Shown: positions 1 to 8,017, counted from the stretch's first letter. The stretch is 64,000 nucleotides of DNA from Sulfurimonas sp. HSL-3221 (GCF_021044585.1 NZ_CP087998.1:248001-312000); one strand, 5' to 3'. Translations and numbers: made by a program. The notes: generated by a model not told the origin, from the letters alone.

Positions 1-38
1 TAGCCGAGCGTCTGCTCAATACGCGCCATCTGGTCCAT
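1..38 (-). CDS. rnc: Ribonuclease III, N-terminal start only (partial)
   Basis: Only the first 12 codons are inside the window, reading MDQMARIEQTLG from an ATG at 38. The previous gene stops at 41 and ends with an AGAGGATAAGC stretch that supplies a ribosome binding site, so the start is well placed. The family call rests on this short N-terminus plus the familiar rnhA-rnc gene order in Campylobacterota, so it is an inference. If right, the enzyme cuts double-stranded RNA during rRNA processing. Confidence 0.5.
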   Translation of the reverse strand, partial: MDQMARIEQTLG

Positions 39-40
39 GC

Positions 41-466
41 TTATCCTCTTTTCATCTTTTCGGCGACGCCCCGGGCCAGGGTGTCGCAGCGTTCGTTTTC
101 CGGGTGGCCGTCATGGCCCCGGACCCAGGTCGCTTTGATACGGTGGGGGGCGCTGGCGACGATGTAGTCACGCCAGAGATCGGGGTTCTTCACCTTGGCG
201 AAATCGCGTTTGATCCAGTTCTGAAGCCACTCGTTGATCCCCTTGACGACGTAGGAGGAGTCCGAGACGATCTCCACGTCGCAGGGCTCTTTGAGGGCTT
301 TGAGACCTTCGATGACGCCGCGCAGTTCCATACGGTTGTTGGTCGTATGGGGTTCGCCGCCGCTGAGCTCGCGCTCTTTGTCGCCGAAGCGCAGGATCGT
401 CCCGTAGCCGCCGGGGCCGGGGTTGCCCAGGGCGGAACCGTCACTGAACAGGGTGATATGTTTCAT
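41..466 (-). CDS. rnhA: Ribonuclease HI
   Basis: This 141-aa cytoplasmic enzyme removes the RNA strand of RNA-DNA hybrids. The sequence carries the full RNase HI acidic set: D9 in LFSDGS, E47 in NNRMEL, D69 in VSDSSY and D128 near the end, plus the GHDGHPENERCD loop with the conserved histidine. Length is typical of bacterial RNase HI. A longer reading frame starts 49 codons upstream, but the start at 466 matches the family N-terminus and overlaps the stop of the TPR gene by ATGA, which points to translational coupling. Very secure. Confidence 0.97.
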   Translation of the reverse strand: MKHITLFSDGSALGNPGPGGYGTILRFGDKERELSGGEPHTTNNRMELRGVIEGLKALKEPCDVEIVSDSSYVVKGINEWLQNWIKRDFAKVKNPDLWRDYIVASAPHRIKATWVRGHDGHPENERCDTLARGVAEKMKRG

Positions 467-1527
467 ACTTCGTAAGCCCTTTCCGAGCGTTCCGACGGGG
501 CGAAATCCGCTACGGCTTTGCCCAGCAGCGGTTCGGTGACGACGGAATCGATCGTATGGCAGTTCGGGCAGCGGTGGAACGGGAAAGGGAAGATCTGCTT
601 GCAGTGGCCGCACAGGTATTCAAACTGCAGGGTTGCCCCGCTTTGGCCGCTTTGGCGAAGTTTGATCAAAACATCCAGTTCGAATTCGGAACTGTTCTGA
701 GCAAGATTCACGCTTCCTCTGGCGCTATACAGCTGCCGCAAATAGCCATCACCTGAAATTATATCCAAATTCAGGTGCTCCTCGGGTAAATACCACAGGA
801 TGTCCGCGATGATGCGGCTGGCGGAGAGCTCCAGGGCCGCCCAGGCCACTGCCGGGTCGTGGCGGAAAAGGTATTCGAAGGTGAGGTAGGTGAGGGTGTG
901 GTGTTCGCGGTACTCTTCGGCGAGCCGCCGGCATTTCGCCGCCGTATCGGTTCGGGCGTCCTGCAGCAGGCTGACGGTTTCGAGGTAGCGGCGGTCGCCG
1001 GCGATGTCGTTGCCGAGTTCGTCGAGGGGTTCGAGCACCTGCAGGGCCTTGTCAAAACTCCGGAGCCGTTCGTAGGTGAAAAGCAGCAGCTTCAGCGCCT
1101 GCGGCGTGCGGGGAAAACGGCCGAGGATCTTGAGCAGGATCGTCTCGCACCGCTCCAGGAAGCCGGCTTTAAAATAGGTCTGGGCGAGCAGCAGCAGCAG
1201 TTCGCGGCGACGGTGGGGCTCGTGCTGCATCTCCAGAAGGCTGCGGTAGATCGCGACGGCCTGTTCGAAATCGCCGTTTTGCACATAGGTCTGGGCGACG
1301 AGCAGCCATGACTTCTGCGAGACGGCGCTGCTGCCAATCTCGCGGTGGAGTTCGGTCTGGGAGGGGGGCTTGGTAAACGAGCGGAGGAAGCGTTCGAGGT
1401 AGCGGTGGTCCTCCTTGCTGCGCAGCCGTCCCCACCAGTAGCTCACGAACGCGATGATGAAGATCAGGGCGACGAAGACGATGATGCCGAATAGCGGGTC
1501 GCGGAATTCGATAAAGAGGCTGTTCAC
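463..1527 (-). CDS. LapB/YciM-like TPR protein with C-terminal zinc ribbon
   Basis: The 354-aa protein has one N-terminal membrane anchor (about residues 12-34), a series of TPR-like helical pairs (about 65-250) and a C-terminal metal-binding knuckle with C306-x2-C309 and C320-x2-C323. This layout (TM, TPRs, rubredoxin-like tail) is that of LapB/YciM, which in E. coli controls LpxC turnover and LPS amount at the inner membrane. Whether it does the same here is inference, since the repeats are too divergent to judge by eye. It starts at GTG with AGGAG six bases upstream and overlaps rnhA by ATGA. A TATAAT on the minus strand at 1572-1577 is a plausible promoter -10. Confidence 0.7.
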   Translation of the reverse strand: MNSLFIEFRDPLFGIIVFVALIFIIAFVSYWWGRLRSKEDHRYLERFLRSFTKPPSQTELHREIGSSAVSQKSWLLVAQTYVQNGDFEQAVAIYRSLLEMQHEPHRRRELLLLLAQTYFKAGFLERCETILLKILGRFPRTPQALKLLLFTYERLRSFDKALQVLEPLDELGNDIAGDRRYLETVSLLQDARTDTAAKCRRLAEEYREHHTLTYLTFEYLFRHDPAVAWAALELSASRIIADILWYLPEEHLNLDIISGDGYLRQLYSARGSVNLAQNSSEFELDVLIKLRQSGQSGATLQFEYLCGHCKQIFPFPFHRCPNCHTIDSVVTEPLLGKAVADFAPSERSERAYEV

Positions 1528-1638
1528 GTCGGCTCCTGTCGCACTGCCTTGGGGGGTCTTGGATTGCAGCCATTATAGCGCTTTTGAACTTTTCGGAGAA
1601 AATGAGATAAAAATGTGACGAAAAAAACTGATAAAACA

Positions 1639-1668
1639 TTGACATTACTTCGCCAAAAAGGGTAGAAT
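1639..1668 (+). promoter_or_regulatory. Sigma-70-type promoter for the recombinase-like gene and ccoG
   Basis: TTGACA at 1639-1644 and TAGAAT at 1663-1668 are separated by 18 bases. The predicted transcript begins just upstream of the gene at 1686. A consensus -35 is unusual in this window. Confidence 0.65.
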
Positions 1669-1685
1669 GACGTTGAAACTGGAGA

Positions 1686-2363
1686 ATGCGAAAGGTTTAT
1701 ACGTCAATGATATTCAGTTATATCCGTGCCGACAGCCACTTTCACGGTGTATACGAACAGCTGAAAGTGATCAGTGCCTATGCCAAGAAACATGATCTGG
1801 TGATCGAAGACGAGATGGTTGATCAGCTGTCGCAGAACAGCCGCCTCAGTGAACGTGACGAGGCTGTGCGTTATATGCGCCAGCCCGAACACATGGGCGG
1901 TACGCTGCTGATCTACGACCTGTGGGTGCTCAGCAGCAATATCGAGGATGTCGTGCAGATGTTTAGCTGTCTGCTGAAAAACGGCATCGAAACCCACTTG
2001 ATCAAACCTTCAATCGTCTTGAATGCGCAAAGTGATATTATCGTCGCGATGGGGTTGGTTGACCAGTTGCGGCAGACGATACAGTCGGTGGAGAAGAAGG
2101 TGATCGGCCGCCCGAAAGGGAGCCGTTCCTCTTCGAAGTTCGACCCTTATCTCGAGGTGATCATCGGTTCGCTTCGGGAGGGACAGAGTGTCAGCGAGAT
2201 CGCTAGAGTATTGGATGTGAGCCGGAGTTCCCTGAAAGACTACATCGAGTCGCGGGAGCTCAAAGAGGTGGCGATGGGAAGCAGTTTTTTGGAAAACGTG
2301 GACAATGCCGAAGCCAGCATTATCGAAACGATCGAATGTCCGCAAGTCAATGAAAAGGAGTAG
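1686..2363 (+). CDS. Degenerate serine-recombinase-like protein with C-terminal HTH
   Basis: The 225-aa protein resembles a resolvase/invertase: an N-terminal resolvase-type fold (about 8-130) and a C-terminal helix-turn-helix (about 150-190, GQSVSEIARVLDVSRSSLKDYI). The catalytic parts look lost. The usual YxRVS serine motif reads Y12-I-R-A-D16-S17, and the usual DRLGRS arginine motif reads DLWVLSS (78-84). It is therefore probably a DNA-binding regulator rather than a recombinase. It stops 4 bases before ccoG and the two are likely co-transcribed. The start could also be the in-frame ATG at 1707; the GGAG before 1686 is only one base away, so the start is uncertain. Confidence 0.7.
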   Translation: MRKVYTSMIFSYIRADSHFHGVYEQLKVISAYAKKHDLVIEDEMVDQLSQNSRLSERDEAVRYMRQPEHMGGTLLIYDLWVLSSNIEDVVQMFSCLLKNGIETHLIKPSIVLNAQSDIIVAMGLVDQLRQTIQSVEKKVIGRPKGSRSSSKFDPYLEVIIGSLREGQSVSEIARVLDVSRSSLKDYIESRELKEVAMGSSFLENVDNAEASIIETIECPQVNEKE

Positions 2364-2366
2364 ACA

Positions 2367-3839
2367 GTGAGTCAGGCAGAAGTCTCAGGCCAGGCCGGAC
2401 CGGCCAAGGTCAGTAAAAAAGAGTATTTAAAAGGGTGGGTTTCCTACCGCGTAAAACGCTACTGGTTTTTCGTGGGGATGACCATCGTGTCGCTGGTACT
2501 GCCGTGGATTACGATCAACGGCAACCATATTTTCCTGTTGAGCTTTGACAAGCTCAAACTGCACCTGGCGTTTGTCCAGTTCGACATGCAGGAGATGTAC
2601 CTTATGCCGTTCATTCTGATGATCCTCTTTATCGGGGTCTTCGGGATGACGGTACTGGGCGGCCGTGTTTTCTGCGGCTGGGTCTGTCCGCAGACGATCT
2701 TCCGCGTCATCTACCGCGACCTGATCGAAACGAAGATCCTGAAACTGCGCAAGCGGATCAAGAACAAGCAGAAAGAGCCTGACTGGAGCAAGCCGGAGAA
2801 CAAGGCCAAGCGTGTTGTCGCCATTGCGCTCTGGACGGCGCTCTCCCTGCTGGCAACGGCGAACTTCCTGTGGTTCTTCGTCCCGCCGGAGGATTTTTTC
2901 CCGTACCTGATGAACGCGGGTGACCACCTGATCCTCGTCGGGATCCTGCTGATCACGACGCTCTTCCTCGTGGTCGACGTCGTCTGGTTCAAAGAGAATT
3001 GGTGTGTCTACGTCTGTCCCTACTCCCGTATCCAGTCGGTCCTGTACGACGAAGATACGGTGATGGCGATCTACGATCCGCACCGCGGTGGCGAGATCTA
3101 CGACGAAGCGAAGCACAAGCAGTACACCAAACAGAAGGATCTGCAGGCGGTCGAGCCGAATGCGGAGTGTACGACCTGTGAAAGCTGTGTGACCGTCTGT
3201 CCGACCCACATCGATATCCGCCAGGGGCTGCAGCTCGAGTGTATCAACTGCCTCGAGTGTGTCGACGCCTGTACGGAAGTTATGGGTGCGCTCGGACGTC
3301 CGTCGCTGGTCCGCTGGTCGAGCGAAAAAGAGGTGCTGTTCCAGAAAGGCAAAACGCACTACCTGCGTCCGAAGATTATCGGTTATGCCGTCGTCCTGGT
3401 CATCATCATGGTCGTTCTCGGTATGATGGGAAGCAAGAAGGAGCATATGCTGCTTAACATCAACAAAGAGAACCGCCTCTATGCGATCGAGAAGACGCCG
3501 GAAGGCAAAACGCTGGTCGAGAACGATTACATCTTCCTTCTGCAGAATACGCAGGATAAAGACCATAAGTTCTATTTCGACATCGAGGCACCGAAGGGGA
3601 TGGAAGGCAAGATCAAAATTCTCAAGCCGACCAAACCCTTCACCGTCCATCCGGGCGTGAAGAAGAAGAAAATCGTCCGCCTCTATACGACGGAGGAGCT
3701 GGTCAAAGATGAGCGTAAGGATACGGTACTGCCGATCAAGATCCATGCCTATGCCATTGACGACAAAGAGAAGATCGCCGTCGACCGCGAATCAACCTTC
3801 ATCTTCCCGCGCTACGACAAATACGAGGCGGCGGAATAA
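2367..3839 (+). CDS. ccoG: CcoG, cytochrome cbb3 oxidase accessory polyferredoxin
   Basis: CcoG is an inner-membrane iron-sulfur protein needed for cbb3 oxidase assembly, known in other bacteria as a Cu(II) reductase that supplies Cu(I) for CcoN. The 490-aa sequence has N-terminal membrane segments with the FCGWVCPQ and CVYVCPY motifs, a double 4Fe-4S ferredoxin region (CTTCESCVTVCP and CINCLECVDAC, about 270-305), a further membrane segment (about 335-355) and a C-terminal periplasmic Ig-like domain (FixG_C). It starts at GTG with AAAGGAG six bases upstream. No ccoNOQP genes are in the window, so it is separated from the oxidase operon. Confidence 0.95.
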   Translation: MSQAEVSGQAGPAKVSKKEYLKGWVSYRVKRYWFFVGMTIVSLVLPWITINGNHIFLLSFDKLKLHLAFVQFDMQEMYLMPFILMILFIGVFGMTVLGGRVFCGWVCPQTIFRVIYRDLIETKILKLRKRIKNKQKEPDWSKPENKAKRVVAIALWTALSLLATANFLWFFVPPEDFFPYLMNAGDHLILVGILLITTLFLVVDVVWFKENWCVYVCPYSRIQSVLYDEDTVMAIYDPHRGGEIYDEAKHKQYTKQKDLQAVEPNAECTTCESCVTVCPTHIDIRQGLQLECINCLECVDACTEVMGALGRPSLVRWSSEKEVLFQKGKTHYLRPKIIGYAVVLVIIMVVLGMMGSKKEHMLLNINKENRLYAIEKTPEGKTLVENDYIFLLQNTQDKDHKFYFDIEAPKGMEGKIKILKPTKPFTVHPGVKKKKIVRLYTTEELVKDERKDTVLPIKIHAYAIDDKEKIAVDRESTFIFPRYDKYEAAE

Positions 3840-3931
3840 CCTTCCGCTCAACCTTTCCGTGCGGTGCTCGGCGCCGCGCGCTTTAACGGATTCGTTCCGT
3901 TTCCTCCCTTTAACGGCCGCCCGAACTGCTG

Positions 3932-3955
3932 AACCCCGGGCGGGTTCCGTTTTCT
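3932..3955 (+). terminator. Rho-independent terminator after ccoG
   Basis: GAACCC (3932-3937) pairs with GGGTTC (3943-3948) around a five-base loop and is followed by CGTTTTCTT. It lies about 90 bases after the ccoG stop. The U tract is short, so efficiency is uncertain. Confidence 0.5.
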
Positions 3956-4156
3956 TATCCATATGTTTCGAAACATCCGATCGGCTTCACGTATCCAAAA
4001 CAGATGTATGCCGAGGCATGGTGTTGGTTTTCATAGGCTTCGCCGAAAGGCAATATCGTTATGTGTCGATGCAGGTCTGCTAGAGGTGTGGCGGGAGAGG
4101 ATACAAGGCCCCCGGGCGGGGTGCTCTGCTTTTCAAGAGAAGTTGTCTGAAACGGT
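3956..4156. other. Gene-free spacer between ccoG and purM
   Basis: I see no convincing gene here. It contains a perfect 14-base palindrome, ATGTTTCGAAACAT (3963-3976), and a short hairpin ATGCC-GA-GGCAT (4008-4019). Both neighbouring genes point inward, so these lie downstream of each and could be transcript 3' ends, but neither is followed by a clear U tract. Confidence 0.4.
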
Positions 4157-5152
4157 TTAGACGATCCGGGCCTCTTTGTCGCCCGGTTCGATCTCGCCGA
4201 TCAGGTAGCCGTCGGTCGCGTCGAGGACGGCGTTGACATCGTCGGGACGGACGACGAGGACCATGCCGACACCCATATTGAAGGCGCGGAACATCTCGTC
4301 GCGGGCAACGTGTTCGCTCATCAGTTCAAAGATCGGCAGGACGCGGACGTCGTCGCCTTTGATAACGGCGCGCAGCCCTTCGGGGAGCACGCGTGGCAGG
4401 TTCTCGACAAGGCCGCCGCCGGTGATGTGCGCCATCGCCTGGATCTTCGGTTTGAGCTGCTTGAAGGTCTTGACGTAGATGCGCGTCGGCGCGAGCAGGG
4501 CGTCGATGAGCGGCGTGCCGTTGAAGTCGTCGTCGAATTTCATCCCCATCTTCTCAAACAGAACCTTGCGCGCCAGGGAGAAGCCGTTGGAGTGGAGGCC
4601 GGAGCTCGGCAGGGCGATCAGCTTGTCGCCCGCGCGGACGTTGGCGGGAGTATCGAGCTCGCTCTTCTCCGCGACGCCGACGGCGAAGCCGGCGAGGTCG
4701 TAGTCATCTTTGGAGTACATGCCCGGCATCTCCGCTGTTTCACCGCCGATCAGGGCGCATTCGGCCTGGCGGCATCCTTCGGCGATTCCGCTGACGACGG
4801 CGGTCGCGACATCGACCTCGAGTTTGCCCGTGGCATAGTAGTCGAGGAAGAAGGTCGGGGTGCCGAAGTTACAGATGAGGTCGTTGACGCACATGGCGAC
4901 GAGGTCGATGCCGACCGTGTCGTGTTTGCCGGAGTCGATGGCCAGTTTCAGCTTGGTGCCGACCCCGTCGGTCGCGGCGAGGAGCACGGGTTCTTTGTAG
5001 CCTGCCGGCATCTCGAAGGCGCCGGCGAAAGAGCCGATCCCGCCCAGGACACCGGGGATGCGGGTCGACTTGACCAGGGGCTTGATGTTCTCGACGAAAC
5101 TGTTCCCGGCGTCGATATCGACACCGGCGTCTTTGTAGCTGATTTGACTCAT
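4157..5152 (-). CDS. purM: Phosphoribosylformylglycinamidine cyclo-ligase (AIR synthetase)
   Basis: PurM uses ATP to close FGAM into aminoimidazole ribonucleotide, the fifth step of de novo purine synthesis. The 331-aa protein has the family N-terminus [13 protein letters not shown], the ATP-site segment [36 protein letters not shown] and [14 protein letters not shown]. Length is normal. A GGAG lies upstream of the ATG at 5152. It is monocistronic here, with spacers on both sides, and purA is elsewhere in the window at 15666. Confidence 0.97.
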   Translation of the reverse strand: MSQISYKDAGVDIDAGNSFVENIKPLVKSTRIPGVLGGIGSFAGAFEMPAGYKEPVLLAATDGVGTKLKLAIDSGKHDTVGIDLVAMCVNDLICNFGTPTFFLDYYATGKLEVDVATAVVSGIAEGCRQAECALIGGETAEMPGMYSKDDYDLAGFAVGVAEKSELDTPANVRAGDKLIALPSSGLHSNGFSLARKVLFEKMGMKFDDDFNGTPLIDALLAPTRIYVKTFKQLKPKIQAMAHITGGGLVENLPRVLPEGLRAVIKGDDVRVLPIFELMSEHVARDEMFRAFNMGVGMVLVVRPDDVNAVLDATDGYLIGEIEPGDKEARIV

Positions 5153-5348
5153 AGATCGCTCCAGATGATTATTAATGGAAGTATAGCGAAGGTGGGGTTA
5201 GGATAGGGTTTGGCAGGGGCTTTCAGCGCAGATGCGTTATGCTTCGCCTACATGTTCGGCGCGTCCAAAGCTTGGCCGGTGAGAAGTTGGGATTTTCTTC
5301 ATTCCGGTTTAAATGTAAGATGCTAAAATCGCGCCACTTTCGGCCCAA

Positions 5349-5617
5349 GGGCACCTCTGAATTACCCTACGTGAATCTCAGAGGACATGTGAAGCATGAG
5401 ATTTTTTTTGTTTGCTGCGCGGGCTTAGCTTTGGCTAAGTCAAGTGGGAAACGGAGAAAAGATCGTGCTTCAGATGCCCTCCCGAAGGGCAGTGCAGAAA
5501 AAGCCATATTCGGCGTTGCCACTTTTCGCCCTAGCTTTGGCTAGGCCTCCAAAGTAGCGCCTTGACTATGACATTTTCTGCACTGCTGAGCTCACGTAGG
5601 GTAATTCAGAGGTGCCC
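5349..5617. repeat. 269-bp element with perfect 26-bp terminal inverted repeats
   Basis: The left end (5349-5374, beginning GGGCACCTCTGAATTACC) is the exact reverse complement of the right end (5592-5617). Nested inside are AATCTCA/TGAGATT (5374-5380 with 5397-5403) followed by eight T; CTTAGC-TTTG-GCTAAG (5424-5439); GCCCT-CCCGA-AGGGC (5476-5490); AGTGCAGAAAA/TTTTCTGCACT (5491-5501 with 5574-5584); and CCTAGC-TTTG-GCTAGG (5530-5545). The sequence TAGCTTTGGCTA therefore occurs twice. There is no transposase inside. It resembles a MITE or other non-coding palindromic repeat, and it ends 23 bases before the SpeE-like start. The 488-bp spacer it sits in (5153-5640) has no credible gene. Confidence 0.8.
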
Positions 5618-5640
5618 AAAGCCCCCAAGGAATTGAGAAA

Positions 5641-6186
5641 ATGAGAGAGTTTGTCTACCCTGAAATGATGGTACACGTCCCGATGTGTACCCACAAGGCG
5701 CCCCAGAATGTTCTGGTGATCAGCAATGCGCCCGAACGCCTTCAGACGGAAGTGGCGCGCCATGAGGGCGTCGTTGTCGTCCATGCCCCGGCCAGCCTTG
5801 ACGCGCTGCGCGAAGTCGCCGACGGCAGTGTCGACGTCGTTCTCTGCGAAGCGGATGTCGATGCGGCGGTGGCCGGGCACATCAGCCGCGTTCTCAGCGA
5901 AGAGGGGGTCGTTTCCATGCGCCACGCTTCGCTCGAGGAAGTCCAGGCCAATACGGTGCTGCTCGGTGTGCTGGGCAACTATTTCAAGGTGATCATGCCT
6001 TACCGCCTAGCCAATGAGGAGACCCTCCTGCTGGCCAGCAAGGGCAACCACCCGACGGCGGACATCAACCTCCACCGTGCGGACATGCTCGACGGGCTGG
6101 AGTATTACAACACCGATATCCACCCGGCCGCGTTCGCGATGCCGAACTACATCCGTAAAACCTACCTCGGGATCATCCGCAACTAA
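5641..6186 (+). CDS. SpeE-like (spermidine synthase family) short protein
   Basis: The 181-aa protein corresponds to the C-terminal Rossmann part of the divergent SpeE proteins of Helicobacter and relatives (YPEMMVHVPMCTHKAPQNVLVISN at the start; EYYNTDIHPAAFAMP near the end). It lacks the N-terminal beta domain and the GGGDGG nucleotide-binding loop, which reads ISNAPERL here. True spermidine synthase activity is therefore doubtful. An AAGGAA lies upstream of the ATG, and the gene leads into coaE and dapF, the same neighbourhood as in Helicobacter. The family call is fairly sure; the function is open. Confidence 0.7.
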   Translation: MREFVYPEMMVHVPMCTHKAPQNVLVISNAPERLQTEVARHEGVVVVHAPASLDALREVADGSVDVVLCEADVDAAVAGHISRVLSEEGVVSMRHASLEEVQANTVLLGVLGNYFKVIMPYRLANEETLLLASKGNHPTADINLHRADMLDGLEYYNTDIHPAAFAMPNYIRKTYLGIIRN

Positions 6187-6201
6187 ATGGCTTCCATTAT
6201 G

Positions 6202-6243
6202 AGTACGCCGAAGGAGCAAAGCCCCTCCGACTACGCTGACGCT
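6202..6243 (+). repeat. 42-nt structured repeat, copy 1
   Basis: It begins AGTACGCCGAAGGAGCAAAG, 15 bases after the SpeE-like stop. A second copy in the same orientation relative to its gene follows rpsT (9191-9232, minus strand). Both form a hairpin around GAGCAAAGC. Three stem positions differ between the copies, but pairing is kept on both sides. Confidence 0.7.
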
Positions 6244-6356
6244 GTGTCCGCGTTGTCCTCGGGCTTACGCCCTGTGAAATTCCGCAAAGCTACATCAGCA
6301 GCGGGCGCCCTGGAAGAAGTGCTCTTGGAGCGCCCACGCCTTCCCAGGGGGCTGTG

Positions 6357-6953
6357 ATGGCGTTTGAATACGCGATCGCACTGACCGGGGGGATCGCGAC
6401 GGGCAAAAGTACCGTCGCCTCCCTGCTGGCCCTGCACGGCCTGCGGGTCATCGACGCCGATGCGATCGCGCACAGGCTGCTGGACGAGCACAGCGGATGG
6501 GTCGCCGAGACCTTCGGCGCACACTATGTCGAAAACGGCAAGGTCCTGCGCAGCGAACTGGGGAAGGTGATCTTCTCCGACCCCACGGCCAAAGCGACGC
6601 TCGAAGCTTACCTGCACCCCAAGATCCGTCAGGCGATCGAGGAGGAGAGCGAACGCCAGGACGCTTTCAAATTCCCCTACTTGATCGACATCCCGCTCTA
6701 CTTCGAGACGCAGGCCTATCCCATCGCGGACTCCGTTGTCGTTTACACTCCCAAAGCGACGCAGCTGCAGCGGTTTATGAAACGCAACGGCTTCGACGAG
6801 GCCGAGGCGCTGCGCCGCATCGAGTCCCAGATGGACATCGAGGAGAAGAAGAAGCGCGCGACCTGGGTCATCGACAACAGCGGCAACCTCAAACAACTTC
6901 AGGCTGAGTGCGAGGCCTTTGTTGAGATGATCAAAGCCAAATATAAAGCCTAA
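6357..6953 (+). CDS. coaE: Dephospho-CoA kinase
   Basis: CoaE phosphorylates dephospho-CoA at the 3' hydroxyl, the last step of CoA synthesis. The 198-aa sequence has the P-loop LTGGIATGKST near the N-terminus, DADAIAHRLL after it, and the core segment LIDIPLYFE. Length is typical. I chose the ATG at 6357 over the adjacent GTG at 6354 because AGGGGG (6346-6351) is five bases from the ATG. It lies between the SpeE-like gene and dapF on the same strand, probably in one operon. Confidence 0.95.
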   Translation: MAFEYAIALTGGIATGKSTVASLLALHGLRVIDADAIAHRLLDEHSGWVAETFGAHYVENGKVLRSELGKVIFSDPTAKATLEAYLHPKIRQAIEEESERQDAFKFPYLIDIPLYFETQAYPIADSVVVYTPKATQLQRFMKRNGFDEAEALRRIESQMDIEEKKKRATWVIDNSGNLKQLQAECEAFVEMIKAKYKA

Positions 6954-7015
6954 ATAACCTTTCAACCAATACCCACTACACTTCCATTACTGATATTACT
7001 CAAAAGGCATAAACG

Positions 7016-7765
7016 ATGATGATCGCCAAATACAGCGCGAGCGGTAACGACTTTGTCCTCTTTCACAGCTTTATCGCAAGAGACCGCTCCGAACTGGCAC
7101 GCACCCTCTGTGATCGCCAAAGCGGTGTCGGGGCTGACGGCCTGATCGTCCTTGTGCCGCATGTCGAGTACGATTTCGAGTGGCAGTTCTACAACAGCGA
7201 CGGCTCGACGGCGGAGATGTGCGGCAACGGCAGCCGTGCCTGCGCGCACTACGCCTACAGCAACGGCCTGGCACCGGCGAACATGACCTTCCTGACGGAA
7301 GCGGGCGTCATCGGTGCGGAAGTGGAGGGGGAGATGGTACAGAGCGATCTGACCCCGCCGAAGATCCTGCGTGATGACATCGTTGCGGGCGGGAAAAAGT
7401 GGTGGCTGCTCGATACGGGCGTGCCCCACCTTGTCACCTTTGATGCCGACATGGATAACTTCGACCCCGAAGAGGCGCGTGCCCTGCGCTTCGAGCACAA
7501 CGCCAACGTCAACATTGCCAGCGTCGACAGTGACGGCTCCATCCGGGTGCGGACCTATGAACGCGGAGTCGAGGACGAGACGCTCGCCTGCGGGACGGGG
7601 ATGGCGGCCTGTTTCTACCGCGCCAACCGTGAAGAACTTGTCGGCGACAAAGCGAATGTCTACCCCAAAAGTGGAGAGACGCTCTATCTCGGGCTGGAAG
7701 AGGGGACGATTACCTTCAAAGGGCTCGTAGAGAAAACGTTTGAGACGGTTTTAGACGTTAAATAG
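7016..7765 (+). CDS. dapF: Diaminopimelate epimerase
   Basis: DapF converts LL- to meso-diaminopimelate for lysine and peptidoglycan. The 249-aa protein has both catalytic cysteines in their usual frames: EMCGNGSRACAHY and LACGTGMAAC. The N-terminal YSASGNDF motif is present. It begins with two consecutive ATG codons (7016, 7019) behind AAAGG; either could be used. It follows coaE by 62 bases. Confidence 0.96.
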   Translation: MMIAKYSASGNDFVLFHSFIARDRSELARTLCDRQSGVGADGLIVLVPHVEYDFEWQFYNSDGSTAEMCGNGSRACAHYAYSNGLAPANMTFLTEAGVIGAEVEGEMVQSDLTPPKILRDDIVAGGKKWWLLDTGVPHLVTFDADMDNFDPEEARALRFEHNANVNIASVDSDGSIRVRTYERGVEDETLACGTGMAACFYRANREELVGDKANVYPKSGETLYLGLEEGTITFKGLVEKTFETVLDVK

Positions 7766-7778
7766 TTTTTTTGTTCCC

Positions 7779-7806
7779 TTTCTTCTTTGCTCGCACAAAG
7801 AAGAAA
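7779..7806. other. Perfect 11-bp inverted repeat after dapF
   Basis: TTTCTTCTTTG (7779-7789) pairs perfectly with CAAAGAAGAAA (7796-7806) around a six-base loop, 13 bases after the dapF stop. It lacks a U tract on the 3' side of either strand, so it is not a standard Rho-independent terminator. The rest of the spacer up to prfA holds only the heptamer repeat at 7931. Confidence 0.5.
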
Positions 7807-7930
7807 CCGAACCCGAAAGAAGAAAATGCGAAAGGCTGCCGCTTTCGGGATATTCCATTCCTTGGTGATCCGCCCGACCCGCTAATTACCGTTTCGGACT
7901 TGTACAGAAGAAGCGGAACCCGACATCCTT

Positions 7931-7965
7931 CACTTAGCACTTAGCACTTAGCACTTAGCACTTAA
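7931..7965. repeat. Five-copy heptanucleotide tandem repeat
   Basis: CACTTAG is repeated four times, followed by a fifth copy ending in A (CACTTAA). It lies in the convergent spacer between dapF and prfA, so copy changes would not shift either reading frame. Confidence 0.9.
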
Positions 7966-8017
7966 CAGTCGCTCCGGAGGAAGTCCTCTCGGAGGATAGC
8001 ACGGGCAGCGATGCCGC

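Noticed and set aside
33-613. A longer RNase HI with 49 extra N-terminal residues
   Set aside because: The extra part is the end of the TPR gene in another frame. The ATG at 466 matches the family N-terminus.
2427-3746. A 439-codon minus-strand frame opposite ccoG
   Set aside because: It is antisense to the conserved ferredoxin motifs and is charge-biased with no domain features.
3709-4083. A 124-codon plus-strand frame overlapping the end of ccoG
   Set aside because: It starts inside ccoG in another frame and its sequence is a serine/arginine-rich shadow, without a ribosome binding site.
5239-5544. A 101-codon plus-strand frame in the spacer before the SpeE-like gene
   Set aside because: It runs through the left arm and hairpins of the inverted-repeat element, has no ribosome binding site and no protein-like pattern.
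7779-7806. The perfect 11-bp inverted repeat as a dapF terminator
   Set aside because: No U tract follows the hairpin on either strand, so it was listed only as an inverted repeat.
7931-7965. The tandem CACTTAG repeat as a CRISPR array
   Set aside because: The units are seven bases with no spacers, and no cas genes are present.
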